Part shown: positions 26,533 to 35,791 of the stretch, one piece after another | Numbering within the stretch: the stretch's first letter is position 1 | Layout of the letters: every line of letters begins with the position of its first letter | NCBI GenBank assembly: GCA_040507035.1 | Contig: JBEVVR010000017.1 | Location: 1-64,000 of the forward strand | Direction: 5' to 3' | DNA: 64,000 bases | From: Thiodiazotropha sp040507035 | Lineage (GTDB): Bacteria > Pseudomonadota > Gammaproteobacteria > Chromatiales > Chromatiaceae | Notes under the pieces: generated by a model | Database searches by the model: none | What the model saw: only the letters and a program-made list of their open reading frames with translations | Told to the model about the DNA's origin: nothing | Program-made: the position numbers and the translations under genes

Positions 26533-27315
26533 ATGTCTACAACTACTGCTGAAATGCAATATCTACAAGAGCAATCCCGACAACCCGAAATGACCGCCCA
26601 TCTGGGTGCGTTGACACCATTTCAATGGCTAGGTGCGGGGGTCAACGATTTCAACAAGGCCCCGGGGCTGAGTCTGCTCTACGGCGCTCTATTTGCAGCT
26701 GCCACCGCGGGGGCGTTTTTACTCGCTCTTACCCTGCCCTGGTATGCAATCGCCTTTCTCACGGGACTCGTGGTACTTGGGCCATTTATGGCATCCGGAC
26801 TCTATGCCGCCAGCCGGGACATGGAGCAAGGCAGAGCACCCACAATTCGCGGAAGTGTCAAGCTGCTCATGGAACGGGCATCTTATCTGGCACTGTTCGC
26901 TCTCATGCTATCACTGGTGATGGCGGCATGGGTTCGCGTCTCGGCACTGGTATTCGCCGTTAAATTCAACACCCTGAGTCCGTCAATAGAAGCCTACACA
27001 AGTATGCTGAGCAGTGCCGACGGCTGGATCACCCTCTCCTTCTTTGCCGGCATGGGATTTCTCCTGGTGTCCGCCGTCTTTATCGTCAGTGCCGTGGCAA
27101 TACCCATGATTCTTGACAAAGATGCAGATTTTATCACCTCTATGCAGACCAGCTATCGTGCGGTTACTGCAAATCCAGGTGCTATGACCGTGTGGGCATT
27201 GGTTATCGTTGCCTTGACGGCCATTGGCATTGCGACCGCCTTTATCGGCCTGGCTGTCATCTTCCCTGTTTTAGGTTACGCAACCTGGCACAGCTATCGC
27301 ACATTAGTGAAATAG
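26533..27315 (+). CDS. DUF2189 integral membrane protein
   Basis: 260 residues from the ATG at 26533 (AGGA 9 bases upstream). About six membrane segments are seen, beginning with LSLLYGALFAAATAGAFLLA and YAIAFLTGLVVLGPFMASGLYA; the DUF2189 signature around GLYAASRDMEQG is clear. Function unknown. Divergent from the MerR gene with shared operator-like repeats, so probably its target. The C-terminus is LGYATWHSYRTLVK. Confidence 0.85.
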   Translation: MSTTTAEMQYLQEQSRQPEMTAHLGALTPFQWLGAGVNDFNKAPGLSLLYGALFAAATAGAFLLALTLPWYAIAFLTGLVVLGPFMASGLYAASRDMEQGRAPTIRGSVKLLMERASYLALFALMLSLVMAAWVRVSALVFAVKFNTLSPSIEAYTSMLSSADGWITLSFFAGMGFLLVSAVFIVSAVAIPMILDKDADFITSMQTSYRAVTANPGAMTVWALVIVALTAIGIATAFIGLAVIFPVLGYATWHSYRTLVK

Positions 27316-27401
27316 ATGAAAAGACTCTTCATACCCCCCCCTCCTCTTAGGAGCGGGGTCTGAGGAGGGATAAAGTTGTTAACATGTATGAGGAGAGCAC
27401 G

Positions 27402-27662
27402 ATGAAAATCATACTGCTTCTTATAGTGACACTCTCTTTCGCGTGGAGTTATATCAAGGCAGGTCAGCAACAGGACATTAGGCTAGTCTCGGGCCAGCAG
27501 CAGGCAGAATCCTCGACTCAATGCCCGGGAATCAAAGATGTCGACACTCAACCAGTGGATGGTTGGAACCATATCATGGGCAACGAGAAGACACCTGAGT
27601 TTTTGCTGCGTGATTACCATCGCAAAGGGCGTAATGCCTTTGGTGTCATCAGAACCATATGA
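27402..27662 (+). CDS. Small exported hypothetical protein
   Basis: 86 residues from the ATG at 27402 with GAGGAG upstream. The first 20 residues (MKIILLLIVTLSFAWSYIKA) form a signal peptide or membrane anchor. The rest is polar with one Cys. Its stop overlaps the start of the DCC-family gene (ATGA), so the two are co-transcribed. No domain recognised. Confidence 0.6.
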   Translation: MKIILLLIVTLSFAWSYIKAGQQQDIRLVSGQQQAESSTQCPGIKDVDTQPVDGWNHIMGNEKTPEFLLRDYHRKGRNAFGVIRTI

Positions 27663-28030
27663 TGCCCCAACACGCTTCGATTAAGGTTTGGTTTGATGCC
27701 GACTGCCCTTTATGCCGGCGAGAAATCAGCTTGTTGAAAAAACTGGATACCCATCAACAAATCGAATTTGTGGATCTACAAACCACTACGAGTTGCCCTG
27801 TGGACCGAAGATTAATGCTTGAGCGGCTACATGCTCAGGAGTCGCAAGGGAGTGTACTCTCCGGTGCGGAGGCATTTGCGCTTATGTGGCGAGCAATACC
27901 ACTGCTGCGTCCGCTGGGCATGGCGGCAAAATGGCCTCCCGTCTTATGGCTTTTGGAACGCTTTTATATTCGTTTCTTGACGTTGAGACCAAGTTTGCAA
28001 CGGATTGCAAACAAGGCCGGACTCTATTGA
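27659..28030 (+). CDS. DCC-family thiol-disulfide oxidoreductase (DUF393)
   Basis: 123 residues. The family motif DADCPLC (C16, C19) is at the N-terminus, followed by KKLDTHQQIEFVDL and the C-terminal LRPLGMAAKWPPVLWLLERFY. These are predicted thioredoxin-like redox proteins. Overlaps the exported small protein by four bases. Confidence 0.85.
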   Translation: MMPQHASIKVWFDADCPLCRREISLLKKLDTHQQIEFVDLQTTTSCPVDRRLMLERLHAQESQGSVLSGAEAFALMWRAIPLLRPLGMAAKWPPVLWLLERFYIRFLTLRPSLQRIANKAGLY

Positions 28031-28297
28031 AGGCAAGTACCGATTAAGGATGACTTGGGGAGCTCGGAGCATCGCTCACCTGACGAGACTGTTCTTTGAA
28101 CTTATTCTAATTCTGAATACTTAGAAACTGATTGCTGCGCTCGTTTTTTGATATCTTCAAAGTTACTTTAGATGCGATCCAATATATTCGCCATCAAGGT
28201 AATGCTTCGCACTATGCGGTTGAAATACTTGACATCACTGTTTAATTGACAGACTCTTCAAACCCAATCGTAACAGCGAAGCATACCCGTTCTGAAC

Positions 28298-28555
28298 ATG
28301 TCTGTTTCAAAAGAGACCATCAGATCATATTGCAACAAGCACTATGTCATTCCTGCTCGCGCTCGCGGTGATTCTCACCTCACCATCAGATCTGCAGAGG
28401 TCGCAAAAGCACTTGATCTTGAAATCGACAGTCATATCGTTTACGAGGCTGTATGGACAACGGAATTTGAAGTGGAGAATAACCTTTTCAGGGTAACAAA
28501 TAGCTATCCGAGAAACAGTAAAGTGCCAAACATGGTTTTCAAGGTGCTCTCCTGA
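28298..28555 (+). CDS. Small conserved hypothetical protein
   Basis: 85 residues, starting MSVSKETIRSYCNKHYVIPA with HLTIRSAEVAKALDLE in the middle, a helix pattern suggesting a small winged-helix-like fold. No strong ribosome site. It stands alone between non-coding flanks of about 270 and 220 bases. The function is not recognised. Confidence 0.55.
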   Translation: MSVSKETIRSYCNKHYVIPARARGDSHLTIRSAEVAKALDLEIDSHIVYEAVWTTEFEVENNLFRVTNSYPRNSKVPNMVFKVLS

Positions 28556-28773
28556 TAGCCCCTATGAAGAACGAAAGTCATGTAACCCGGACTATTCTGT
28601 GAACAAGTTCAAATTATCCCAAACCAAGTTCATTCAGAAATAATTGTGGCCAAGTGTCCTTGCTATATTGGTTATCACCCATCGAGTGATAGTAATAACG
28701 ACCTGATGAATCAATGAATATCGCGGCTTGCCTTCCAGTCCCGGTCTATTAACTATTAGGATGTGTTGTTGCC

Positions 28774-29634
28774 ATGACCCCTGAGGATCTTGTTGAAGGT
28801 ATCGATAAACTGGTATCTCTTCCTGAAGTAGCTATTCAAGTCAATCAGATGATGGAGCAGCCGAACTGCTCATCTGCGAAGCTTGCAGAGATCATCTCCT
28901 CCGATGTGGATATGTCCGCCAGGCTGTTGAAGCTGGTGAACAGCCCGTTTTTTGCTCTCAGGTCTGAAGTGGATACCATCTCCAGGGCTGTCACCCTCAC
29001 CGGTACCCATGAACTGCAGAACCTGGTACTGGCAACAACCGCTGTCAGATCATTTGGCGGGATTCCCGAGAACCTGGTCAATATGGATGACTATTGGCGC
29101 CATGCGGTCACAACCGGGGTCATGTCGCAGATGTTAGCCGGCTACAGCAATGCCTTGCATAGTGAACGACTTTTCGTTGCCGGTATGCTGCACGATGTAG
29201 GACGCTTGGTTATCTATCTCACCCTGCCCGATCAAGCCATTGAGATTATGCAGATTACCAGTGGTGATGAATGGATTCTCGCGGAGACGGAAGAGCGAGT
29301 ATTGGGATTCAATCACATGGACGTAGGTGCTGCGCTGATGAAGTCCTGGCACCTTCCGGATAGCTTGATATCCGTTGCCAAAAACCATCATCGTCCGGTA
29401 CATGCGACTGAATCCGAACTCGATGTGGCCATTGTCCATATCGCTCTAGCTATCGCTCGCGGTGAAATGTCGGGGCTGTCGATAGACGAGATGCTCTGGG
29501 CCATAGAACCCGGGGTTTGGGATGCCACCGGCCTAAGTCCAGAATATATATCTCCACATGTTGATCAAATGCTCAGCGTATCACTCGATACCATGGCAAT
29601 GATCCTGGCACCGGCTGCGCAAAAGCGGGCCTAG
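28774..29634 (+). CDS. HDOD-domain signalling protein
   Basis: 286 residues. The HDOD domain covers about 15-205: LPEVAIQVNQMM, SRAVTLTGTHELQNLVL and MLHDVGRLV, the last keeping the HD pair. HDOD proteins are linked to nucleotide second-messenger signalling and motility but usually lack proven catalysis. No fused output domain is seen. The gene converges on folE with a 6-base gap. Confidence 0.88.
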   Translation: MTPEDLVEGIDKLVSLPEVAIQVNQMMEQPNCSSAKLAEIISSDVDMSARLLKLVNSPFFALRSEVDTISRAVTLTGTHELQNLVLATTAVRSFGGIPENLVNMDDYWRHAVTTGVMSQMLAGYSNALHSERLFVAGMLHDVGRLVIYLTLPDQAIEIMQITSGDEWILAETEERVLGFNHMDVGAALMKSWHLPDSLISVAKNHHRPVHATESELDVAIVHIALAIARGEMSGLSIDEMLWAIEPGVWDATGLSPEYISPHVDQMLSVSLDTMAMILAPAAQKRA

Positions 29635-29640
29635 CGGAGA

Positions 29641-30318
29641 CTAGACTGACAGAAATTCCAATCGTTTAGCAGAATCCATCTTGAAACAACCGCCAAATGC
29701 CTTGGTACAGGTTTGCGAACTACTGTCGACTACCCCTCGAGATTTCACGCAATAGTGTGTGGCATCGATTTTTACCGCCACGTCATCTGTATCCAACAGG
29801 GTCTGTAAGGCAACCAGTATCTGCTTGGTCAACCGCTCCTGAACCTGTGGTCGCTGACTGAAGAAGCGAACAATACGGTTTATCTTCGACAGACCGATGA
29901 TTTCGTTGCCCGGCACATAAGCGACGCTTGCCTTGCCGTCAATAGTGACAAAATGGTGCTCGCAGGTGCTGGTCAGTTCGATATCACTCACCTTGATCAT
30001 CTCATCGCTGCCCATTTTGTTTTCGATCAGGGAGAGCTTGGGAAACTGGCTGTAATCGAGCCCTGAAAAGATCTCGCTGACATACATCTTGGCTATTCGA
30101 TGGGGTGTATCCATCAGGCTGTCATCATTCAGATCGAGCCCCAGGGTTCTTACCACATCTGTCATCAGGCTTTTGATGCGTTCATACTTCTGTTCATGAT
30201 TAAGCCCGTTTTCGATCATTGGTGTTTCCAGGCCGTTTTCCAGCAACGCATTGCGCACCAATTCGGCTTCTGCACTGATTCCGGGGTGTTTGGTTAAGCG
30301 TACAGGGTTGTTCTGCAT
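29641..30318 (-). CDS. folE: GTP cyclohydrolase I
   Basis: 225 residues from the ATG at 30318; the longer frame to 30399 lacks a good start. Close to E. coli FolE: DDSLMDTPHRIAKMYV, TSTCEHHFVTIDGKASVAYV (zinc Cys and catalytic His), GLSKINRIVRFF, QRPQVQERLT and HYCVKSRG (second zinc Cys). It makes 7,8-dihydroneopterin triphosphate from GTP, the first step to folate and to the H4MPT pterin whose later genes lie from 43 kb on. It stands alone. Confidence 0.95.
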   Translation of the reverse strand: MQNNPVRLTKHPGISAEAELVRNALLENGLETPMIENGLNHEQKYERIKSLMTDVVRTLGLDLNDDSLMDTPHRIAKMYVSEIFSGLDYSQFPKLSLIENKMGSDEMIKVSDIELTSTCEHHFVTIDGKASVAYVPGNEIIGLSKINRIVRFFSQRPQVQERLTKQILVALQTLLDTDDVAVKIDATHYCVKSRGVVDSSSQTCTKAFGGCFKMDSAKRLEFLSV

Positions 30319-30586
30319 TGTCGTTTCTCGCAATTTTTCGATTGGTTTGTTTTTAGTAACCGAGATTGGAGACCCTGAACCGGTGAGGAGCTTAGTCAAT
30401 CGGACTACTTAAACAGGTACAAATGAATGGATTCAGATCAAATCATAGGATGTGACTGGTCTGAATAAAACGCACACTTATTGTAGATAATGGCGTTTAT
30501 TCACAGAGAAACTCGGGATAATTTCCCTGTTTTAGCCAATTTGAGCACCCCTTCACTATTGATCTAAGTGATTAGATAACCTAAAA

Positions 30587-30606
30587 TATGTATCGTACGA
30601 TACATA
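30587..30606. promoter_or_regulatory. 20-base perfect palindrome upstream of the SprT-like gene
   Basis: TATGTATCGTACGATACATA is its own reverse complement and ends 10 bases before the ATG at 30617, so a bound protein would block transcription or translation. The centre ATCGTACGAT recurs at 2346-2355. It is not a LexA box (CTGT...ACAG). Confidence 0.5.
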
Positions 30607-30616
30607 ATATACTTTT

Positions 30617-31390
30617 ATGAACTCACCGACGCACAGTTTCTATCGATACCTGGAAGCGGCTTACGACCACTTCAACAAGTCATTATTTAACGGACGGCTC
30701 CCTACCTGCTTGCTCACGGTTCAAAGAGAAAAAAATGTCATGGGGTACTTCTCGGCAAATCGATGGACAGACACAGGGGGCCAGATCGTGCATGAGATAG
30801 CGGTTAATCCCGCCTACTTCGCCCGACACAATCTGCAAGAGGTGTTGCAGACCATCGTTCATGAGATGGTGCACAACTGGCAATACTGCTTCGGCAGTCC
30901 CAGCCGTAATGGTTACCACAACAAGGAGTGGGCCGAAAAGATGGATCTCATCGGTCTCATACCCAGTAGTACCGGGCAACCTGGCGGCAGAAGAACGGGA
31001 CAAAAAGTAAGTGATTACCCTAAACCCGGTGGTCCATTTGAGCGCGCCGCCAAAGCCTTTATTCAGCAATCCAAGGGCCTGCCCTGGGTCGATCGCATCG
31101 CGGCACTATCCCCTTCCTGTCAGCCGAGAGAAAAGGATTTGACCTGGGAGGTCGATTTTGAGCGTGAGGAGAGGCTTGAAGATAACCAGGTAGCCACCCT
31201 CCTCCACTCGCCCATTAAAGAACTCTTTCAAGACCTGGTGCCAAGTGAACAACTGCAACTTGCCGCCAGGAAAAAGGTCAAGGCTCGCTATAACTGCCCA
31301 CACTGCCAAACCAATGTCTGGGGAAAACCGGGCCTGAAGCTGGTATGTGGTGAATGCGGCGATGCTTATATGGAAAACGAGACAGTTTAA
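30617..31390 (+). CDS. SprT-like zinc metalloprotease domain protein
   Basis: 257 residues. The zinc motif VHEMVH (H82, E83, H86) sits in an SprT/Spartan-type domain (YRYLEAAYDHFNKSLFNGRLP, GYFSANRW). The C-terminus ends in a zinc ribbon, CPHC...CGEC. SprT-like domains are linked to DNA-protein crosslink repair in eukaryotic Spartan; the bacterial role is unclear. A WGR-domain gene follows after 33 bases. Confidence 0.85.
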   Translation: MNSPTHSFYRYLEAAYDHFNKSLFNGRLPTCLLTVQREKNVMGYFSANRWTDTGGQIVHEIAVNPAYFARHNLQEVLQTIVHEMVHNWQYCFGSPSRNGYHNKEWAEKMDLIGLIPSSTGQPGGRRTGQKVSDYPKPGGPFERAAKAFIQQSKGLPWVDRIAALSPSCQPREKDLTWEVDFEREERLEDNQVATLLHSPIKELFQDLVPSEQLQLAARKKVKARYNCPHCQTNVWGKPGLKLVCGECGDAYMENETV

Positions 31391-31423
31391 CCCATATCAG
31401 ATACTGAGATATAGGAGCCCACA

Positions 31424-31654
31424 ATGAACCGAGTCTGGATCAATCAAGAGAAACGCCGCTACTACCGGGCACATCTGCAGCCTGATCTTTTCGGCGTCTG
31501 GACCCTGACCCGCAGCTGGGGAAGCCTGGATAGCAACCATGGCCAAGTGCGCAGGGAGCTGGTTGATAGCCAAACCAAGGGGCAGCAGATCCTGGCGGGT
31601 ATCAATAAAAGAAGGTCTTACCATGGCTATCAACTGGCGCATACAGCAAGCTGA
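31424..31654 (+). CDS. WGR-domain protein
   Basis: 76 residues, almost entirely a WGR domain: NRVWINQEKRRYYRAHLQPDLFG then WTLTRSWGSLDS, with RSWG as the name-giving motif. WGR domains bind nucleic acid in PARPs and appear as single domains in bacteria. Co-directional with the SprT-like gene, suggesting a DNA-linked pair. A GGAG ribosome site precedes the ATG. Confidence 0.82.
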   Translation: MNRVWINQEKRRYYRAHLQPDLFGVWTLTRSWGSLDSNHGQVRRELVDSQTKGQQILAGINKRRSYHGYQLAHTAS

Positions 31655-31815
31655 AGTATTTTGCTACCTGCTAGACCAGCCACCTTCTATCCACTAAAAC
31701 TAGACCTTCAGTTTGTATTTGCTCTAAATAGCCAGATGTTGACACTCTTTCATATGCAATACGCTTTAGTATTCTTATATAGAGATAGAACTCTGACAGC
31801 CAAACAGCCTATTGG

Positions 31816-33348
31816 ATGCTGCAATTGAGCAATAATCTCTATCTTATCTTTGCGAGAAAGCGTTTCAGCCATGGAGCTGAGCGGCCTTTCCTGATGACCC
31901 CCGGCAGAGAATCACTAATGTATGCGGAACTGGATAGCATTACCGGCCGTATACAAAGTCAATTGATTAAACTCGGCATCAAGCCCGGTGACAGGGTGAT
32001 GGCGCAGGTCGATAAGTCCTACGAGGCGGTACTGCTCTATCTTGCCTGCCTGCGGGCCGGTGCCATCTATGTCCCATTGAACACCGCCTACACAGTCGCC
32101 GAGGTTGCCTATTTCATGGAGGATGCCTCTCCCCGGCTCTTTGTCTCTACACCATGGAGCTATGACAAGCTGGCATCGGTTGCAAATCGTGTCGGTGTGC
32201 AACACCTGCTGACGCTGGATTGTGACGGCAGCGGTTCCTTGCTGCTTGGCCTGAACACCCTTGACCCCGGTCCGCCCGTGGTCGACTGCAAGGGTGATGA
32301 TCTGGCAGCGATCCTCTACACCTCCGGCACCACAGGACGTCCCAAGGGCGCCATGTTGAGCCACGCCAACCTGACCTCGAATGCGCAGGTGCTGCATAGC
32401 TACTGGCACTGGCAGGATGGGGATGACGTGTTACTGCATGCGTTACCGATTTTTCATGTGCACGGGCTCTTTGTCGCCCTGCATTGTGCCCTGCTCGGCG
32501 CCTCGCCGGTTTACTTTCTGCCAGGCTTTGATATCGACACCATTATCGGGCTTCTACCTCAATGCACCGTCATGATGGGTGTGCCGACCTTTTACACCCG
32601 GCTACTGGATAGTGAGGGCTTCAACGCCAAGCTATGTCGCAATATGCGTCTCTTCATCTCAGGTTCCGCACCCTTGTTGCCCGAGACTCACCACAGCTTC
32701 GAGGCCCGCAGTGGCCATCGCATCCTTGAACGCTATGGCATGACTGAAACAGGTATGATCGCCTCCAATCCCTATCTCGGGGAACGGGTTGCCGGGACGG
32801 TTGGTTTCGCCCTGCCCGGTATCTCGGTACGGATTGCAGATAAACATGGCACTGAACTGCCCCGTGGCGAGACCGGCGTATTGGAGATGACAGGTCCGAA
32901 TCTGTTCAAGGGCTACTGGCAGATGCCGGGGAAGACCAGGGAGGAAGTGCGTGACGACGGCTGGTTCATTAGCGGTGACCTGGCGGCGATGGATGATGAG
33001 GGTCGAATCACAATTGTCGGTCGTGCCAAGGATCTTATCATCAGCGGCGGTTACAATGTCTATGCGAAAGAGATTGAGCTCGAAATCGATGCTATCCCCG
33101 GGGTCAGGGAGTCTGCGGTCATCGGCGTGCCCCATGCCGATTTCGGCGAGGCCGTTGTCGCGGTTGTGGTGCGGGATGAGAGCCGAGAATTGACTGAACG
33201 TGACATCATCGCCGCGTTGCAGGATCGCCTTGCCCGTTTCAAACAGCCCAAGCGGATCTATCTGGTGGCAGAGCTGCCACGGAATAGCATGGGCAAGGTA
33301 GAGAAGGCTCAACTGCGTGAGACATATCAAGCGACTTATAGGAGTTGA
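31816..33348 (+). CDS. Acyl-CoA synthetase, malonyl-CoA synthetase (MatB)-like
   Basis: 510 residues, ANL superfamily. The AMP-binding P-loop reads YTSGTTGRPKGAML; later motifs ERYGMTETGMI and ISGDLAAMDDEGRITIVGRAKD, with the catalytic lysine region NSMGKVEKAQL at the end. The N-terminal RAGAIYVPLNTAYTVAEVAYF resembles MatB, which activates malonate; related acids are possible. No clear ribosome site before 31816. A YiiD-type thioesterase gene follows 12 bases later, a likely operon. Confidence 0.85.
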   Translation: MLQLSNNLYLIFARKRFSHGAERPFLMTPGRESLMYAELDSITGRIQSQLIKLGIKPGDRVMAQVDKSYEAVLLYLACLRAGAIYVPLNTAYTVAEVAYFMEDASPRLFVSTPWSYDKLASVANRVGVQHLLTLDCDGSGSLLLGLNTLDPGPPVVDCKGDDLAAILYTSGTTGRPKGAMLSHANLTSNAQVLHSYWHWQDGDDVLLHALPIFHVHGLFVALHCALLGASPVYFLPGFDIDTIIGLLPQCTVMMGVPTFYTRLLDSEGFNAKLCRNMRLFISGSAPLLPETHHSFEARSGHRILERYGMTETGMIASNPYLGERVAGTVGFALPGISVRIADKHGTELPRGETGVLEMTGPNLFKGYWQMPGKTREEVRDDGWFISGDLAAMDDEGRITIVGRAKDLIISGGYNVYAKEIELEIDAIPGVRESAVIGVPHADFGEAVVAVVVRDESRELTERDIIAALQDRLARFKQPKRIYLVAELPRNSMGKVEKAQLRETYQATYRS

Positions 33349-33360
33349 AAGGCGAGCAGT

Positions 33361-33801
33361 ATGCTATCAGCTGAAGAATTGGAGAAACGTATACGTCAGG
33401 GAATCCCTATTGCCGAGCAGATGGCATTCCAGGTCCGCGATCTGCAAGCCAGCAGTATCGCGGTAGTTGGCGGTGGCAGTGAGAACATCAATCTACACGG
33501 CACTGCGTTCGCCGGTTCTCTATACACCATCTGTACCCTGGCCTTGTGGGGTTTGGTTACGGCGAGGTTACCTGAGGGAGCGACCCTGGTGTTGGCTGAA
33601 GGGAACATTCGTTATCGTCAACCGGTGGTCGGCGATATCGATGCTCGCTGTAACATTACACCAGATGTAATGGAAGGGTTTCTATCTCAGTTGCAAAAAC
33701 GTGGCCGCTCGAGCCTTGAGGCAAGGGTCGAGGTATCAGGTATCGAGGACCCTGCCGTAGAGTTTAACGGCAAGGTCTATGCGAAACTGGCTCGTGAATA
33801 A
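33361..33801 (+). CDS. YiiD C-terminal-type thioesterase
   Basis: 146 residues. Hot-dog fold of the YiiD_C group: NINLHGTAFAGSLYTICTLALWGL followed by EGNIRYRQPVVGDI. Predicted acyl-CoA or acyl-ACP thioesterase. Paired with the MatB-like synthetase 12 bases upstream, so the two may make and hydrolyse the same acyl-CoA. Confidence 0.82.
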   Translation: MLSAEELEKRIRQGIPIAEQMAFQVRDLQASSIAVVGGGSENINLHGTAFAGSLYTICTLALWGLVTARLPEGATLVLAEGNIRYRQPVVGDIDARCNITPDVMEGFLSQLQKRGRSSLEARVEVSGIEDPAVEFNGKVYAKLARE

Positions 33802-33892
33802 AAGTTGAGCTGTCCCTCGGATACGTATGAAAATAACCTAGTACTTTAAAAATTCTATAAGTTGCTCGTGATGAGTTATCACAGACAATTTG

Positions 33893-34978
33893 CTATAAAT
33901 CGGGACAAGGCTCACCCCGTTTTATACGGCTGGTATTTACCACAGGTATCTCATCCTGATTATCATGGTAGCCTTTTGTGTTTGGTGGATCGTAGTCGCA
34001 GCGCTTAAGTTGCATACGATCCAAGACCGATTGATGGATCGCCTCGCCATCGTTTAAGCGTTTCCCGATCTGCCGCTCGTAGGGCCCCATAACCTTGTAG
34101 GCGATGGTCATTGAGTCATTTAAGACTGAATTGAAGCAGGGCCAGAAGTGGTCAAGGTACTCCTTGTCGCAGTCGAGCCCCAGTGCTTCCGCCTTTTCCA
34201 CCATCCAGTGAAGCGCTTCGTTGGCCAGACCGTCGGGGGAGTAACTGCCGCCCACGTTGCTGTGTACGCCGGCAAACCAGGCCTGTTGCAATTCACCCTC
34301 CCAGGACATGGGTCGGCTCCAGAATGAAGGTTTGAAGGGTTTTCTGCGCTCATCGATCGCGACCGCATGCATGGCGTTTTCTATATTCGAATTCAGATCG
34401 ATATCGTGGTACTGGTATTTGTTCTTATTGAAGATCTGACCAATGACGCCAGGGGCACCGAGCGCACCCACGGTATCCCAAACCCCGATTAACTTGATTG
34501 GCGGGCATGGGCGAGCCCCATTGACGTTATGAAATGCCTTTTCCCACTCCGCGGAGCCGGGTCCCTTGCTCTTTTCATAACAGTGATAGATCTCCGGTAC
34601 ATAGTAGTCGTCATCCTTTTCGATCAGGCCGATCAGATTCATAAACCCGGCGAGGCTTCTTACCGTGAAGGCACCACGGCTGAAGCCGAAAAGGAAGATC
34701 TCGTCTCCCGGCTCATAGTTGTATACGATAAAGCGGTACATGTTGCGGATATTCTCTTCCATGCCCTTGCCAAAGGCCCCGCCGGTGACTTTGTCCAACG
34801 GGCCGTTGGTGCCAACGCCTTCGTGGTAGTAGACCACCTGATCCGTACCGTCGCCGCTCTTGGGACGTATCGCGCGCGCAATCTTGGTGACATTGGTCGG
34901 ATGGCGACGCCCCGTTTTCTTGTCGACCTGGTCCCTGATATTCCAGGTGCCGTCAGCGCAAATTACGATTCTTTTCAT
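33893..34978 (-). CDS. DUF2235 alpha/beta hydrolase (Tle1-like)
   Basis: 361 residues. Starts MKRIVICADGTWN, typical for DUF2235. The nucleophile elbow is GFSRGA with Ser at 100, followed by VWDTVGALG and the H-bearing WFAGVHSNVGG. The family includes type VI secretion phospholipase effectors (Tle1), but no secretion genes, VgrG or immunity gene lie nearby, so a housekeeping hydrolase is equally possible. Single gene on the minus strand. Confidence 0.85.
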   Translation of the reverse strand: MKRIVICADGTWNIRDQVDKKTGRRHPTNVTKIARAIRPKSGDGTDQVVYYHEGVGTNGPLDKVTGGAFGKGMEENIRNMYRFIVYNYEPGDEIFLFGFSRGAFTVRSLAGFMNLIGLIEKDDDYYVPEIYHCYEKSKGPGSAEWEKAFHNVNGARPCPPIKLIGVWDTVGALGAPGVIGQIFNKNKYQYHDIDLNSNIENAMHAVAIDERRKPFKPSFWSRPMSWEGELQQAWFAGVHSNVGGSYSPDGLANEALHWMVEKAEALGLDCDKEYLDHFWPCFNSVLNDSMTIAYKVMGPYERQIGKRLNDGEAIHQSVLDRMQLKRCDYDPPNTKGYHDNQDEIPVVNTSRIKRGEPCPDL

Positions 34979-35427
34979 CTGACAAACTCCTTCTTATTTT
35001 AAGGTTCTGTGAAGGTTTATCCGCGAATCAAGTGTAGTGATGGAAGGATGGTTGTTGCAACCTAAAAAAACGGTGTCCATCAGGCCGCCGCTTCTATCAT
35101 ATATGGATTACTAAGCCCGTTTAGGTGTATTCGCGATTTTCTGTAGACTCATTCAAGCTCCCTGAGTACTTTCTCCGGTATACGAATAGGCTTGCATCTG
35201 ACAGGTATACCTGTGTCATCCTCTTTTATATATAAGTAAATTCTTAATATCTCAAATAGATATTACCGATTTAACAAAGGCACACTCATTGATTGGATCT
35301 ATTAAGCGTTTACCTCAATAACGCCGCCCAGGTCACAGCCTGAACAGCAGAAAGAATGTATATCGAAGGGGCCAAGGATGAGCCAAGGCGTTTAACCCGA
35401 AAAAACATGGAACAGAGGAGCGCGAAT
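34979..35427. other. Non-coding gap between the DUF2235 and lipoprotein genes
   Basis: About 450 bases. A frame from 35356 continues into the lipoprotein but its start lacks signals. I see no RNA gene or repeat here. Confidence 0.4.
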
Positions 35428-35694
35428 ATGAAACAAATCATCACTCTCATCGCCATCAGCACAACCCTGACGCTGACAGCCTGCAGTAATTCAGAGAATG
35501 CGGAATCGTCGAGAACGACCGGTACAGCGGAAACGGTGGTCGAACAGCAAAATCCAACCCTTTCCGGACAACAAGAGATGCCCTCAGACCAGGCCGCCTT
35601 CGAAGCGGGCGGTGCAATGAATGAGAATAGAGAAGAGGTCGAGAGCACAATCAGCAACATGTCTGGTGAGCAGACCGAGACAACCGACCGGTAA
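35428..35694 (+). CDS. Small lipoprotein
   Basis: 88 residues from the ATG at 35428, preceded by GAGGAG. Signal peptide MKQIITLIAISTTLTLTAC with lipobox Cys at 19. The mature part is polar and acidic, rich in Ser, Thr, Glu and Gln, without a domain. Probably a periplasm-facing lipoprotein of unknown role. Confidence 0.72.
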   Translation: MKQIITLIAISTTLTLTACSNSENAESSRTTGTAETVVEQQNPTLSGQQEMPSDQAAFEAGGAMNENREEVESTISNMSGEQTETTDR

Positions 35695-35791
35695 TGAGTA
35701 ATTCGGCGTAATTTCCCGATTAAACTAAGCTGCCCCTCCCCTCTCCTGTCTCAAGGGATAGGATAGGATGGGGCGAAGGCTCCGTGGTGCC

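Noticed and set aside
27331..27371. C-rich/G-rich inverted repeat (CCTCCTC/GAGGAGG) after the DUF2189 gene
   Set aside because: The arms are only seven bases and no T tract follows, so it is not called a terminator; it may be a fragment of a dispersed repeat.
33893..34978. DUF2235 protein as a type VI secretion effector
   Set aside because: No VgrG, Hcp, PAAR or immunity gene nearby; the family is also found outside secretion.
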